This document shows, piece by piece, positions 55,908 through 63,388 of a stretch of DNA of 64,000 nt. The position numbers were made by a program, and so were the translations under genes. The stretch is from contig CP011020.1 in NCBI GenBank assembly GCA_001023535.1, positions 2,679,734-2,743,733 on the forward strand, read 5' to 3'. Within the stretch, counting starts at the first letter, position 1; each line of letters begins with the position of its first letter. The stretch is from Pseudomonas chlororaphis (GTDB lineage: Bacteria > Pseudomonadota > Gammaproteobacteria > Pseudomonadales > Pseudomonadaceae). The notes beneath the pieces are model-generated. The model searched no databases. It had not been told where the DNA came from and saw only the letters and a program-made list of their open reading frames with translations.

Positions 55908-56112
55908 GCTCCTAGAGAATTGGGAGCCGCCACCGAGTCTTCTCACGGACCGGAGGGTGGCAGCCGTACGCGGGGTGAGAATCCGAGACTCTAGGAACCC
56001 GGCCATGCCGAAGCATGCCCGCGCACGGCCGCCATAACATAATGCGCAGACGAAAAAGCGCCTGCACTTTATATGGTCGACGCCTGCGCGCCTAGAGGAG
56101 TTCGGATTCTCA
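55908..56112 (-). promoter_or_regulatory. Structured leader element upstream of the DUF6124 gene
   Basis: Read on the minus strand: arm 1 (56112-56091) TGAGAATCCGAACTCCTCTAGG; a 95-base GC-rich spacer; arm 2 (55995-55976) CCTAGAGTCTCGGATTCTCA, complementary to arm 1; a GCCACC...GGTGGC hairpin (55961-55929) whose loop repeats part of arm 1 (GTGAGAAGACTC); then CTCTAGGAGC containing the Shine-Dalgarno sequence. CTCTAGG occurs in arm 1 and again at the ribosome-binding site. CCTAGAG in arm 2 can pair with either, which would open or close the start. GCTCC/GGAGC (55927-55908) also sequesters the site. Confidence 0.5.
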
Positions 56113-56341
56113 CATCCGGTCACTGAATTGGCAGCGACACCCAGAGGCTAGAGCCCTCGCTTCCGACGGACAACCTTAAAAACTTGTCGGAAACTTCGGT
56201 GCGTCTGACAGACCACAATCGATTGCTCAGACAAGAAAAGAAATAAAACGGGCCTATTCAAAGCAAATCATTGATTTTACGGGTTTAACACCTCAGCTTT
56301 GGTCTGATACTCGGCGCAGGCCAAAAGATGAGGGTGGCGCA
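56113..56341. other. Intergenic region between the leader element and the DUF3800 gene
   Basis: About 230 bases. It should hold the divergent promoters of the DUF6124 leader and the DUF3800 gene. The second half (about 56220-56300) is AT-rich compared with the core genome. GAGGGTGG at 56330-56337 is the ribosome-binding site of the DUF3800 gene. No gene was recognised. Confidence 0.35.
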
Positions 56342-57436
56342 ATGGCAACAATCTACTTCGACGAGTCCGGCAACACAGGGCGGCAGTTGGCCGACCTTGA
56401 TCAGCCATTGTTCATTCTTGGCTCATGTGACTTCAGCGCTGAAGAGTGTGAACAGCTCCTCAGCCCGCTGCGCTCCAGGCAGGCTCCTGAAATCCACTTC
56501 AAAAAGCTTCGAAAGTCTGGGCGAGGGCAAGATCGGATCATTGAGCTATTCCAGTCCGACTTGGTGACGCCTGAGCGCTTCAAGGCACAGGTGTTTCACA
56601 AGCGGTTCATGCTGCTGACCAAGGTGATCGATGACCTCCTGGAGCCGCTGCTTTACTACCACTTCGACTTCAACCTCTACGAGAACGGCCAGAACATTGC
56701 TCTGAGCAACATGCTCTTCGCTTGTCTTCCCCTGGCAGTGGGGGACGCCTGCTTCGATCAATTTCTCTCCGTCTACTACGACATGTGCGGCGAGAAGAGC
56801 GAGGAAGCAATCACAGCGTTCTACGAGCATTTGGAGATAGTGAAAGAAGCTGCCGCACAGAGCGCGCTGCCGATGGAGTGGGAGCTCGAAGTGCTGTCCA
56901 TGACCTCGGTGATTGTCCGGGATGTCCTCGTAGAACTGCCCAAGAGCACCTTCAATCCTGCGATCCCGGCTTTCTTTTCGCTGTGTGTTGAGTGGGGAAG
57001 GCAGCACGCCCGGTTCGACGCGATATGCGATGACTCGGAGCCACTAGAACGGCAGGCCGATTTTTTCACGGCAATCGCCGAGCTCGAAGAACAGGCTGAA
57101 GAGCAACAAGTGATTGGTTTCGGAAACGCCCAGATTGAGTTGCCCCTGAGGCTGAACACGTTGGCCTTCAGTGCCTCACACGATTCTGATGGTATCCAGC
57201 TTACCGACGTGCTCACCAGCGCGCTTTCGTACTATTACACCAAGCGGCAGAAGGGCGAAACGAATGATGAATTTTTCATGAAACTGGATAGGCTGGGATG
57301 TCTTCATGATTTCGTTAGCGGCTGTGTCTGGCCCACGACAGATGTCACCCCAGAAGCGCTGGGCAGGGCTGGTGATGAAGATGGGCACAATCCTGCGAAT
57401 GCCTTCGTGGAATTCTTAATGAAACGCGGCAGATGA
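56342..57436 (+). CDS. DUF3800 domain protein
   Basis: A 364-residue soluble protein opening MATIYFDESGN, the DUF3800 signature (D7-E8-S9-G10). The second signature IQLTDVLTSALSY at about 285-297 supplies another conserved aspartate (D289). DUF3800 has an RNase H-like fold with clustered acids and is predicted to be a nuclease. Members are frequent in mobile and defence regions. GAGGGTGG precedes the ATG. It is on the same strand as, and 250 bases before, the RloC-like gene; whether they act together is inference. Confidence 0.75.
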   Translation: MATIYFDESGNTGRQLADLDQPLFILGSCDFSAEECEQLLSPLRSRQAPEIHFKKLRKSGRGQDRIIELFQSDLVTPERFKAQVFHKRFMLLTKVIDDLLEPLLYYHFDFNLYENGQNIALSNMLFACLPLAVGDACFDQFLSVYYDMCGEKSEEAITAFYEHLEIVKEAAAQSALPMEWELEVLSMTSVIVRDVLVELPKSTFNPAIPAFFSLCVEWGRQHARFDAICDDSEPLERQADFFTAIAELEEQAEEQQVIGFGNAQIELPLRLNTLAFSASHDSDGIQLTDVLTSALSYYYTKRQKGETNDEFFMKLDRLGCLHDFVSGCVWPTTDVTPEALGRAGDEDGHNPANAFVEFLMKRGR

Positions 57437-57555
57437 ACCTGAGGCCTCTAATTTCCCTCAGCGCCTTTTGAACCTTCTGAGTGCCGGACGACCGCTCGCC
57501 CTAGCATATAGTGTCGGGTGATCAGGCCGGGGGCTTGGATTGTATTCATGGCCTC

Positions 57556-57660
57556 CTAAAGTTGCCTGTGTGCGTGTTCACTATCTTTTTCAGCGGTTAC
57601 ATCCGGCAACCAGCCCAATAGAAAAATAATAGCAATAAGCCACTTTGCACCTAAGCTCAT
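57556..57660 (-). CDS. Candidate small hydrophobic peptide (34 aa)
   Basis: Between the DUF3800 and RloC-like genes, on the opposite strand, an ATG at 57660 with a consensus AGGAGG six bases upstream opens a 34-codon frame. The product starts MSLGAKWLIAIIFLLGWLPD and ends in a polar tail TAEKDSEHAHRQL. It has a basic start, one hydrophobic stretch and a possible signal cleavage near VTA-E, like a small secreted or membrane peptide. Too short for homology to decide; the ribosome-binding site is the main support. Confidence 0.35.
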   Translation of the reverse strand: MSLGAKWLIAIIFLLGWLPDVTAEKDSEHAHRQL

Positions 57661-57686
57661 AGATTCCCTCCTGAGATAGGTCTGTC

Positions 57687-60284
57687 ATGACGAAGATTGA
57701 GATAGAGCCAGTATTAGCTGATGATTTCGAGACGTGGCTGAATGCGCGCCCTAAGTGGTTGCAGACAGCAGCTCGCATGCTTATCGACTCCAAGCGGCAA
57801 CTGACCCAGGATGAAATCAAAACCCTAGCTAGGCTTTGTAAGCTCGAAGCCAAAGATGAGGCTGATCAAGGATTTTTGACCGTAACCCCCGGAACGTTAT
57901 CGCATGTAGCTAACAGACCTCAGCTTCGAATTGAAGAGATCCTTGATGTGCATGGGCTGAACGCGATCAAGGCCGGCGCTAATCTGCCATTCGGCAAAAG
58001 CAATCTCTCGGTGATCTATGGACAGAATGGAACCGGCAAGAGCGGGTTTGCACGACTGTTAAAGGAGATCTGCGGATCACGATCCAAAGACGAAATACGC
58101 AGTAATGTCTTCGATCCAGCACCTACGCCGTGCCGTGCGCATTTCAAGGTGTCAATTGATGGTAAACCGGCGGATGTTCACTGGGACATCCCCAGCGGGC
58201 CGCACAAGGCTCTACGACACGCACAAGTGTTCGACAGCAAAGCGGCTCAACAGTACATGGGACGGACTGAGGCATGCTACGAGCCCAGTCGGATGAAATT
58301 CGTATCAGCCCTGATCGCCACAGCAGACGCCGTAAGCGCAGAGCTTGCCGGAGAAAAGGCATCACTCAGCAAAGCGCTACCCGCCATTCCAGAAATCCTA
58401 AATCACACAGCTGAAACGAAATGGCTTCAGGGCCTGAAAAGTACGACTACTCCCGCGAGCATTGATAAGGAATGTCTGTATACCGACCAGCTTGATCGGG
58501 AGCGTATAGAGAGCGAAGCCTTGCTCGCAGAGAAGGACATTGCTGGTCGCCTTTTGGCCATCAACAAAGAGAAAACCACGCTGAAAAGTATTGAAACAGC
58601 GATGTCGACACTTCAACTGGGCCTGAACGACGCGACGGCAGGCGAACTAGAAAACCTGAAAAATACCGCCGTCAAAGCAAGGAGCACCTGCGAAGAGGCG
58701 GCGGCAGCAATTTTCGGGAAAGCAGAGCTTGAAGGCGTCGGCTCAGCGACCTGGCAGAAAATGTGGGAGCAAGCACGTGCCTACTCCACCGGCACAGCCT
58801 ACGTCGAAACGGCATTCCCTAACGTCTCAGCTAACTCACGTTGCGTACTTTGCCACCAAAGCCTCAGCGAGGGCGCCAAAGCTCGTCTGGCAGGGTTTGA
58901 GAAGTTTGTGACCGACGGCCTCGAAACAACTGCCAAGACGGCTGAAAATAGTTTTGTTGATCGCAAAAAGCGGCTGCCAACTCTTCCAGGACAAGCTGAC
59001 TGGATCGTTCACATGTCCACTCTAGGCTTTGAAGAAGCCGATGGGATCACTTGGCTTGGTCTGTTGAAAACACGGCTCGATCAAATTGCACTGGGTAGCC
59101 CTGTAGGCACCTTGCAACCTTTCGACTGGTCGAGCATAAACGAAGCTGCGAAGACCAAGTCTGCATACCTGATCGAAGAAGAGGTGAGCCTGTCGGCCCT
59201 GTTGAAGGATGAACATCGCCAGACAATGCAGAGCCGACTCCAGCAACTCCAAGCCAAGCAATGGCTTTCTCAGAACAAAGCCTCAATCAGCGCTGAAAGG
59301 GCAAGGTTGATCGCCGTTGCAGCAATAGACAAAGCTTCACGCTCAGCCGCCACTAACTCCCTGACTACGAAAAAGAATGAGCTGGCGAAGACCGAGCTTG
59401 ATGCGGGTTATCAGGCGAGATTCCTGCAAGAGTTGAAGCTCCTCGGCGGCCACCGCCTCCCAATAGCTCCGCAAAGTAAATCCGGCGGTAAGGGGAAGAT
59501 CACCTTCGGCTTGAACCTAGTTGGTGCAAATGGCTCCCATGGGCTGGACTATATCTTGAGCGAGGGCGAAACCAGGATCGCCGCACTTGCCGCGTTCCTT
59601 GCGGACACTACGGGGTCAAACCAGTTGGCTCCATTCATTTTTGATGACCCAATATCGTCACTCGACCAAGACTTTGAAGAGAAGGTTGTCGAACGCCTCG
59701 TGTCCTTGTCTCAGACGAGGCAGGTCATCATTTTTACTCACCGACTATCTTTAGTGGCATTAGTAGACGCGGTTACGGAAAAATGGAACAAGATGCCAGG
59801 GATGCCATCCGTCAAGCCGACACTGACCTCGCTGAGGAGAATGGACAAAGTTGCTGGTATCGTCGCCACCGCTAGCGCTCGAGACCTGAAACCGGAAAGC
59901 GCTGTTCGCGGATTGATCGACAACACCATTACGCGTCTGAAAAAACACCAGGAAAGGGCCGAGGTCGACGCTTACGAGACGCTAGGCAAAAGCGCCTGCA
60001 GTGATTTCAGGGTGATAGTCGAGAAGACGATTGAGTACATTCTTTTGGCGGATGTCGTAGGCCGCTTCAGACGCGCGATCAATACCCAAGGCAAGCTGCA
60101 CAAAGTCGCCAAGGTGACAAACGAAGACTGCGTATTCATCGATGACCTGATGACTCGCTACTCAGTGTTCGAACATGCTCAGTCCGATGAAAAGCCCAGC
60201 AGCGCTCTGGAACTGGATGTATTTGAAGCCGATGTAACGGCCTTGCAACGCTGGATCACGGATTTTGGATCTAGAGCCAGCTAA
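57687..60284 (+). CDS. RloC-like ABC ATPase with zinc hook, putative anticodon nuclease
   Basis: An 865-residue SMC/Rad50-type ATPase. Walker A GQNGTGKS is at 112-119, the ABC signature LSEGE at 624-628, Walker B FIFDDP at 650-655, the D-loop SSLD at 657-660 and the H-loop histidine H695. Helical arms at about 215-580 carry one CxxC (C386, C389), as in a Rad50/RloC zinc hook. The C-terminus (about 740-865) has RVIVE (R775, E779) and RYSVFEH (H830): the Arg-x3-Glu plus His pattern of PrrC/RloC anticodon nucleases. RloC proteins sense DNA damage or phage and cut tRNA. If this is right, the gene is an abortive-infection effector. No hsd genes lie nearby. AGG lies 6 bases before the ATG. The nuclease role is inferred. 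Confidence 0.7.
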   Translation: MTKIEIEPVLADDFETWLNARPKWLQTAARMLIDSKRQLTQDEIKTLARLCKLEAKDEADQGFLTVTPGTLSHVANRPQLRIEEILDVHGLNAIKAGANLPFGKSNLSVIYGQNGTGKSGFARLLKEICGSRSKDEIRSNVFDPAPTPCRAHFKVSIDGKPADVHWDIPSGPHKALRHAQVFDSKAAQQYMGRTEACYEPSRMKFVSALIATADAVSAELAGEKASLSKALPAIPEILNHTAETKWLQGLKSTTTPASIDKECLYTDQLDRERIESEALLAEKDIAGRLLAINKEKTTLKSIETAMSTLQLGLNDATAGELENLKNTAVKARSTCEEAAAAIFGKAELEGVGSATWQKMWEQARAYSTGTAYVETAFPNVSANSRCVLCHQSLSEGAKARLAGFEKFVTDGLETTAKTAENSFVDRKKRLPTLPGQADWIVHMSTLGFEEADGITWLGLLKTRLDQIALGSPVGTLQPFDWSSINEAAKTKSAYLIEEEVSLSALLKDEHRQTMQSRLQQLQAKQWLSQNKASISAERARLIAVAAIDKASRSAATNSLTTKKNELAKTELDAGYQARFLQELKLLGGHRLPIAPQSKSGGKGKITFGLNLVGANGSHGLDYILSEGETRIAALAAFLADTTGSNQLAPFIFDDPISSLDQDFEEKVVERLVSLSQTRQVIIFTHRLSLVALVDAVTEKWNKMPGMPSVKPTLTSLRRMDKVAGIVATASARDLKPESAVRGLIDNTITRLKKHQERAEVDAYETLGKSACSDFRVIVEKTIEYILLADVVGRFRRAINTQGKLHKVAKVTNEDCVFIDDLMTRYSVFEHAQSDEKPSSALELDVFEADVTALQRWITDFGSRAS

Positions 60285-60301
60285 CATGGATCATTAAACA
60301 A

Positions 60302-60337
60302 GGGTCAGAATCAAGCAGAGCGCTCTGATTTTGACCC
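60302..60337. repeat. Inverted repeat after the RloC-like gene
   Basis: GGGTCAGAATCA...TGATTTTGACCC with a CAGAGCGCTCTG core, 17 bases after the stop, ending near a short T-run. It may act as a terminator for the gene, or be the remnant end of a mobile element. Confidence 0.45.
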
Positions 60338-60406
60338 GCCCAGTTCCAAGATCCCACGGGATTACAACTCGCCTCAGACTGACATGACAACGTACTTTTG
60401 ACCCTG

Positions 60407-60892
60407 TCACTCCTCTTCCTGATGACTCAGGAAATCAAAGGTTGTCAGCGCGTCGCAGTTTAGGCAGTGGTACATGCTCGACGCGTCTTGAAAGTGCATG
60501 CCGCAAAAGCTTCCGCAGAAAGGGCAGCATTCGTTCCATTCCAGGTTGCCCCAGCTCCAAACGCCGAGATACTCAGGCACGCCGTCCCGGTCATTGCCGA
60601 TAACTTCGAAAGAATCGCCAGTCGTACCGACAAACCCATCGATGCCAAAATGCTCAAGGATCGGCAAGATGTCCGCAGGATCCAAGTCGAACCATTCGCC
60701 AGTACCACGAAGGTGAGAGAAGTTCTGATGAATCTCCTTCTCCAGCCGCACGTCATCATCGGTTCGGATCCACCCCAAAAGCAAAAGCTTCCGTGGATTC
60801 CCGGTTTGAAGGCCTTTTCTGCGCCGCTCGATGTCCTTGGCCCGACCTATCTTCACCTGCTCATTGCTGTCTTCAATGAAGAAGTAGATCAT
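60407..60892 (-). CDS. GIY-YIG-like (T5orf172/Mug113 type) protein with C-terminal zinc ribbon
   Basis: A 161-residue protein. The N-terminal half reads MIYFFIEDSNEQVKIGRAKD and continues with RRKGLQTGNP, then a conserved glutamate in LEKEIHQNF: the compact GIY-YIG nuclease family of phage T5orf172 type. The C-terminus has two CxxC pairs (C123/C126 and C143/C146), a zinc ribbon likely to bind nucleic acid. ATG 60892 is preferred over a start 35 codons upstream because the domain begins there. It may be a nuclease of a mobile or defence module; the target is unknown. Confidence 0.65.
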   Translation of the reverse strand: MIYFFIEDSNEQVKIGRAKDIERRRKGLQTGNPRKLLLLGWIRTDDDVRLEKEIHQNFSHLRGTGEWFDLDPADILPILEHFGIDGFVGTTGDSFEVIGNDRDGVPEYLGVWSWGNLEWNECCPFCGSFCGMHFQDASSMYHCLNCDALTTFDFLSHQEEE

Positions 60893-61054
60893 TCCCGCAC
60901 CCTCCGTACATCCGCCATCCCCTGTCCTTTCAGTAACAGCCAATATATCGTCTGCCCTGATGACGTAACCGTATTCGCCAACCACCACAGATAGCAATCA
61001 ACTGAAAATGAGTAGCAGGTGACCTCAGGCCACTGATCCGATGCCTCAGTCAGG

Positions 61055-61936
61055 TCACTGCTTGAACAACTCATCCAGCGGAGCGAATGCAGCGCCCGTC
61101 TCTGCCGCCGCCCTTACCTTCCGCTCAATCACCTCAGCGATGGGTATCCGCTTTCCCAGCGCCTTGTAGATGTCTTCGCCGGACATGCAGATCACCTTTC
61201 GGCCTCGACCAAACGCATGAAGGCCTTCTTGCGTGAACCCGCCATAGCTGATGAAAACACCACGTGCCCAAGCAGCCTTTTGATCGAGCTTGCCCTGGAA
61301 CGTGTGTAGCTCAGCTGCTCCAATCGGATCCCTGACCCATTTGGCCTCAATCAAATATGTTTCGTTTCCGAGCTGGAAGCTACCGTCTATTTGCTCACCA
61401 ACTAGGCTGAACGGCGAACGTGCCTGAAGCTTAGATGAGTCAAAAAGCTCTTTGAGAAATCCTTCGAATTCGTAGCCACGCTTTTGCGGAGGCAGATCAC
61501 GCAGGTCGTACAACCGCTGCTTCAGGGCATCGAGGATTGGGCCCTGATCAACCACCGCTGCCGCAGAGAATGGATTGCGAACCACAGCAGCGTGCGCACC
61601 TGGCGACTCTATTGACTCAAGCAGAGAGAGAAAGCGCCTTTCGGCATTCACGACGTCTTCTTCGGCCTTAGCCTCTTCCCGTAAAGATTGCCGGTACTTC
61701 CAGAGGGCCTTGAGCACACGGGCGACCGTAGGTAGGTCGGCGTTTTGAAGTAGGCACCTGACGCGTCTGGCCTTGGACGTGCCATCCTTGGAAAACATCT
61801 CGTGGGAGATATCGATCTCAAGCTCCTCCATGAAGAACTCGTCCATCCTGCGGTTGGAGAAATCGAGGACATATCCGCCTCCCATGTCGAAGAGCGAGTC
61901 TAGGAACCGCATTTCAGTCGATTTGAAATTCGCCAC
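61055..61936 (-). CDS. PD-(D/E)xK restriction endonuclease-like protein with AbiJ-like N-terminus
   Basis: A 293-residue protein. The C-terminal half has an Mrr-like nuclease core: E156/E158 in RGYEFEGF, D184 in GEQIDGSF and the E197-x-K199 pair in YLIEAKW, then a GVFISYGGFTQEG segment typical of restriction endonuclease type 4 families. The N-terminal region (about 1-85), with MEELEIDI, GTSKARRVR and ALWKYR, resembles the AbiJ N-terminal domains of abortive-infection proteins (from memory of that family). No methyltransferase lies nearby, so it is either a type IV enzyme or an abortive-infection effector. Confidence 0.65.
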   Translation of the reverse strand: MANFKSTEMRFLDSLFDMGGGYVLDFSNRRMDEFFMEELEIDISHEMFSKDGTSKARRVRCLLQNADLPTVARVLKALWKYRQSLREEAKAEEDVVNAERRFLSLLESIESPGAHAAVVRNPFSAAAVVDQGPILDALKQRLYDLRDLPPQKRGYEFEGFLKELFDSSKLQARSPFSLVGEQIDGSFQLGNETYLIEAKWVRDPIGAAELHTFQGKLDQKAAWARGVFISYGGFTQEGLHAFGRGRKVICMSGEDIYKALGKRIPIAEVIERKVRAAAETGAAFAPLDELFKQ

Positions 61937-62042
61937 GCCTGTCCTCAGTCTTCATTTGCCCGGCACTCAGATGCCAAGCCAAGAGAGCGTTGAAAAAGTC
62001 AGCTAATAATATGCCCAATCCAACACCGAGGAATATTTTCAT
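61914..62042 (-). CDS. Candidate small membrane protein (42 aa)
   Basis: MKIFLGVGLGILLADFFNAL begins a 42-residue frame with one clear membrane helix and a polar tail. It overlaps the start of the endonuclease gene by about 20 bases on the same strand, an arrangement typical of translational coupling. The ribosome-binding site is weak (AGTGG). It could be a small partner of the endonuclease or a chance frame. Confidence 0.35.
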   Translation of the reverse strand: MKIFLGVGLGILLADFFNALLAWHLSAGQMKTEDRRGEFQID

Positions 62043-62149
62043 GGCCACTGATACCGTGACGGGTGCGGGCGTGGCAGGAGTATGGGTCTCTCTCAGGGTT
62101 GACCCAGACACGCAGACGGGCCGGAATAAGCTCAACTGCGTGTCGATTG

Positions 62150-62177
62150 AAGCCGCCTTCGGGCGGCTTTGCTTTTT
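62150..62177 (+). terminator. Terminator-like stem before higBA
   Basis: AAGCCGCC-TTCG-GGCGGCTT with a UUCG-type loop and a following GCTTTTT. Transcribed on the + strand it would end a transcript entering from the left and insulate the higBA promoter. Confidence 0.65.
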
Positions 62178-62237
62178 ATGAGGTTAAGGATGAGTGTCCG
62201 GCAGGACTGCAAGCTGTTGCTCGTGAATGCTTGCAAA

Positions 62238-62254
62238 AGTCCCACCACGGGACT
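62238..62254. promoter_or_regulatory. Palindrome, candidate HigA operator
   Basis: AGTCCC-ACCAC-GGGACT, a perfect 6-bp inverted repeat 12 bases before the higB start. Antitoxin autoregulation through such palindromes is usual for higBA. Not tested. Confidence 0.45.
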
Positions 62255-62266
62255 ACATTCTCACCC

Positions 62267-62569
62267 ATGAGAATTATCGCCATCAGTCATCTGAAAGCCT
62301 TCTGGGAGAAATACCCAGATTCCGAACAGCAGCTTAAGGCTTGGCTTGACGATGTCAAAAAAGCCACTTGGACCAACCCAAACGACATCAAGGCGCAATA
62401 CGGTAACGCAAGCATTCTCAAGAGTCGCCGCGTGGTGTTCAACATCAAGGGTAACGACTACCGCCTGGTGGTCGCCATTGCCTACCGCTTCGGCGCTGTG
62501 TACATCAAGTTTGTCGGCACTCATCGTCGGTACGATGAGATCGACGCAAACATCGTGGAAATGGAGTAA
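62267..62569 (+). CDS. higB: HigB-type toxin, mRNA interferase
   Basis: A 100-residue RelE-superfamily toxin that would cut mRNA on the ribosome. The sequence has HLKAFWEKYPDSEQQLKAW, the basic core SRRVVFNIKGNDYRLVV and the C-terminal KFVGTHRRYDEIDA, the HigB signature. The frame is open further upstream (to 62063), but ATG 62267 gives the family N-terminus MRIIAISHLK. The toxin precedes the antitoxin by 5 bases, the order typical of higBA. Confidence 0.88.
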   Translation: MRIIAISHLKAFWEKYPDSEQQLKAWLDDVKKATWTNPNDIKAQYGNASILKSRRVVFNIKGNDYRLVVAIAYRFGAVYIKFVGTHRRYDEIDANIVEME

Positions 62570-62574
62570 TCATC

Positions 62575-62946
62575 ATGAACATTCGCCCAATCCGCACCGA
62601 TGAAGAATACCGGGTAGTTCTCAAAGAGATCTCTCCCCTGTTTGAGAATGAGCCTGAACCTGGCACCCCGGAAGGCGATGCTTTCGAAGTCATGATCACT
62701 CTGATCGAGGCCTACGAAACCAAGAACTTCCCGGTTGATTTGCCTGACCCAATTGAAGCCATCAAGTTTCGCATGGAGCAATCCGGACTCACCGCGGCCG
62801 ATCTGGCTCCCGCTATCGGAAAAACGAACCGCGTATACGAGGTGCTCAACCGTAAACGCTCGTTAACTCTGCCCATGATCTGGAAGCTTCACGATATGTT
62901 CGGCATCCCCGCAGAAAGCCTGATAAAGCCAGTAAAAGCTGCCTGA
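62575..62946 (+). CDS. higA: HigA-type antitoxin, HTH protein
   Basis: A 123-residue antitoxin. The N-terminal half binds toxin (NIRPIRTDEEYRVVLKEI), and a C-terminal XRE-like helix-turn-helix occupies about 70-115 (LTAADLAPAIGKTNRVYEVLNRK). It should repress the operon together with HigB. The pair may stabilise the island. Confidence 0.88.
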   Translation: MNIRPIRTDEEYRVVLKEISPLFENEPEPGTPEGDAFEVMITLIEAYETKNFPVDLPDPIEAIKFRMEQSGLTAADLAPAIGKTNRVYEVLNRKRSLTLPMIWKLHDMFGIPAESLIKPVKAA

Positions 62947-62950
62947 TACT

Positions 62951-62972
62951 AGCCCGGCCCGCCGGGCTTTTT
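62951..62972 (+). terminator. Terminator of higBA
   Basis: AGCCCGGCCCGCCGGGCTTTTT: AGCCCGG/CCGGGCT stem plus a T-run, directly after the higA stop. Confidence 0.8.
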
Positions 62973-62992
62973 CAAACCAGCAAGGACAAGAA

Positions 62993-63286
62993 ATGACCTC
63001 AACCGAAGAGAAAACATACCAGAGGTCGACCTGGGTGAGTTCGTAAAGCACATGGGGCTTGAGAAATCGGTTCCTGGGCGTTACAGCTTGTTGCTGGCCG
63101 CAAATCTTTACGGAGGCGCCCTCTCCGGCACGCAAACCCCGCCAAGATTGTTCGCGAAATGCCTCGGCCCGGAGCATGAAAAGGATCCTTCTAGATCGGT
63201 GCATGTTCTATAAGGCAACGCGTGCGGAACACGATCAGATGCTGCTCAAGATTCTAGATCCGTCGGCTGAAGCAATCCAAAAATAG
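62993..63286 (+). pseudogene. Degenerate small gene (frameshifted)
   Basis: An AAGGAC ribosome-binding sequence and ATG 62993 begin MTSTEEK, which stops after 17 codons. A shifted frame continues with protein-like sequence (ENIPEVDLGEFVKHMGLEKS, then YSLLLAANLYGGALSGTQTP) to a stop at about 63210-63212. A third frame carries a further 36 codons (from MKRILLDRCMFY to DPSAEAIQK) to 63286. The plain reading is one former gene with at least one frameshift, or two small overlapping genes. The product is not recognised. Confidence 0.4.
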
Positions 63287-63388
63287 CAGCACAGGATCGC
63301 CCACCATTCGTATTTGACTTTACCCATCGCAAGGTGTGTTCATAGAGTTTGTGATCGACCCCAGACTCTTCGGGCGATGAGGCCGATA

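Noticed and set aside
55812..56123. 104-codon frame across the DUF6124 leader element
   Set aside because: Overlaps the 5' part of the DUF6124 gene in another frame and is better explained by conserved nucleotide structure. A leader peptide is not excluded and is mentioned in the findings.
57448..57549. 33-codon minus-strand frame (starts MNTIQAPGLITRHYM) after the small hydrophobic peptide
   Set aside because: AGGAGG is only two bases before its ATG, too close for normal initiation, and the composition is uninformative.
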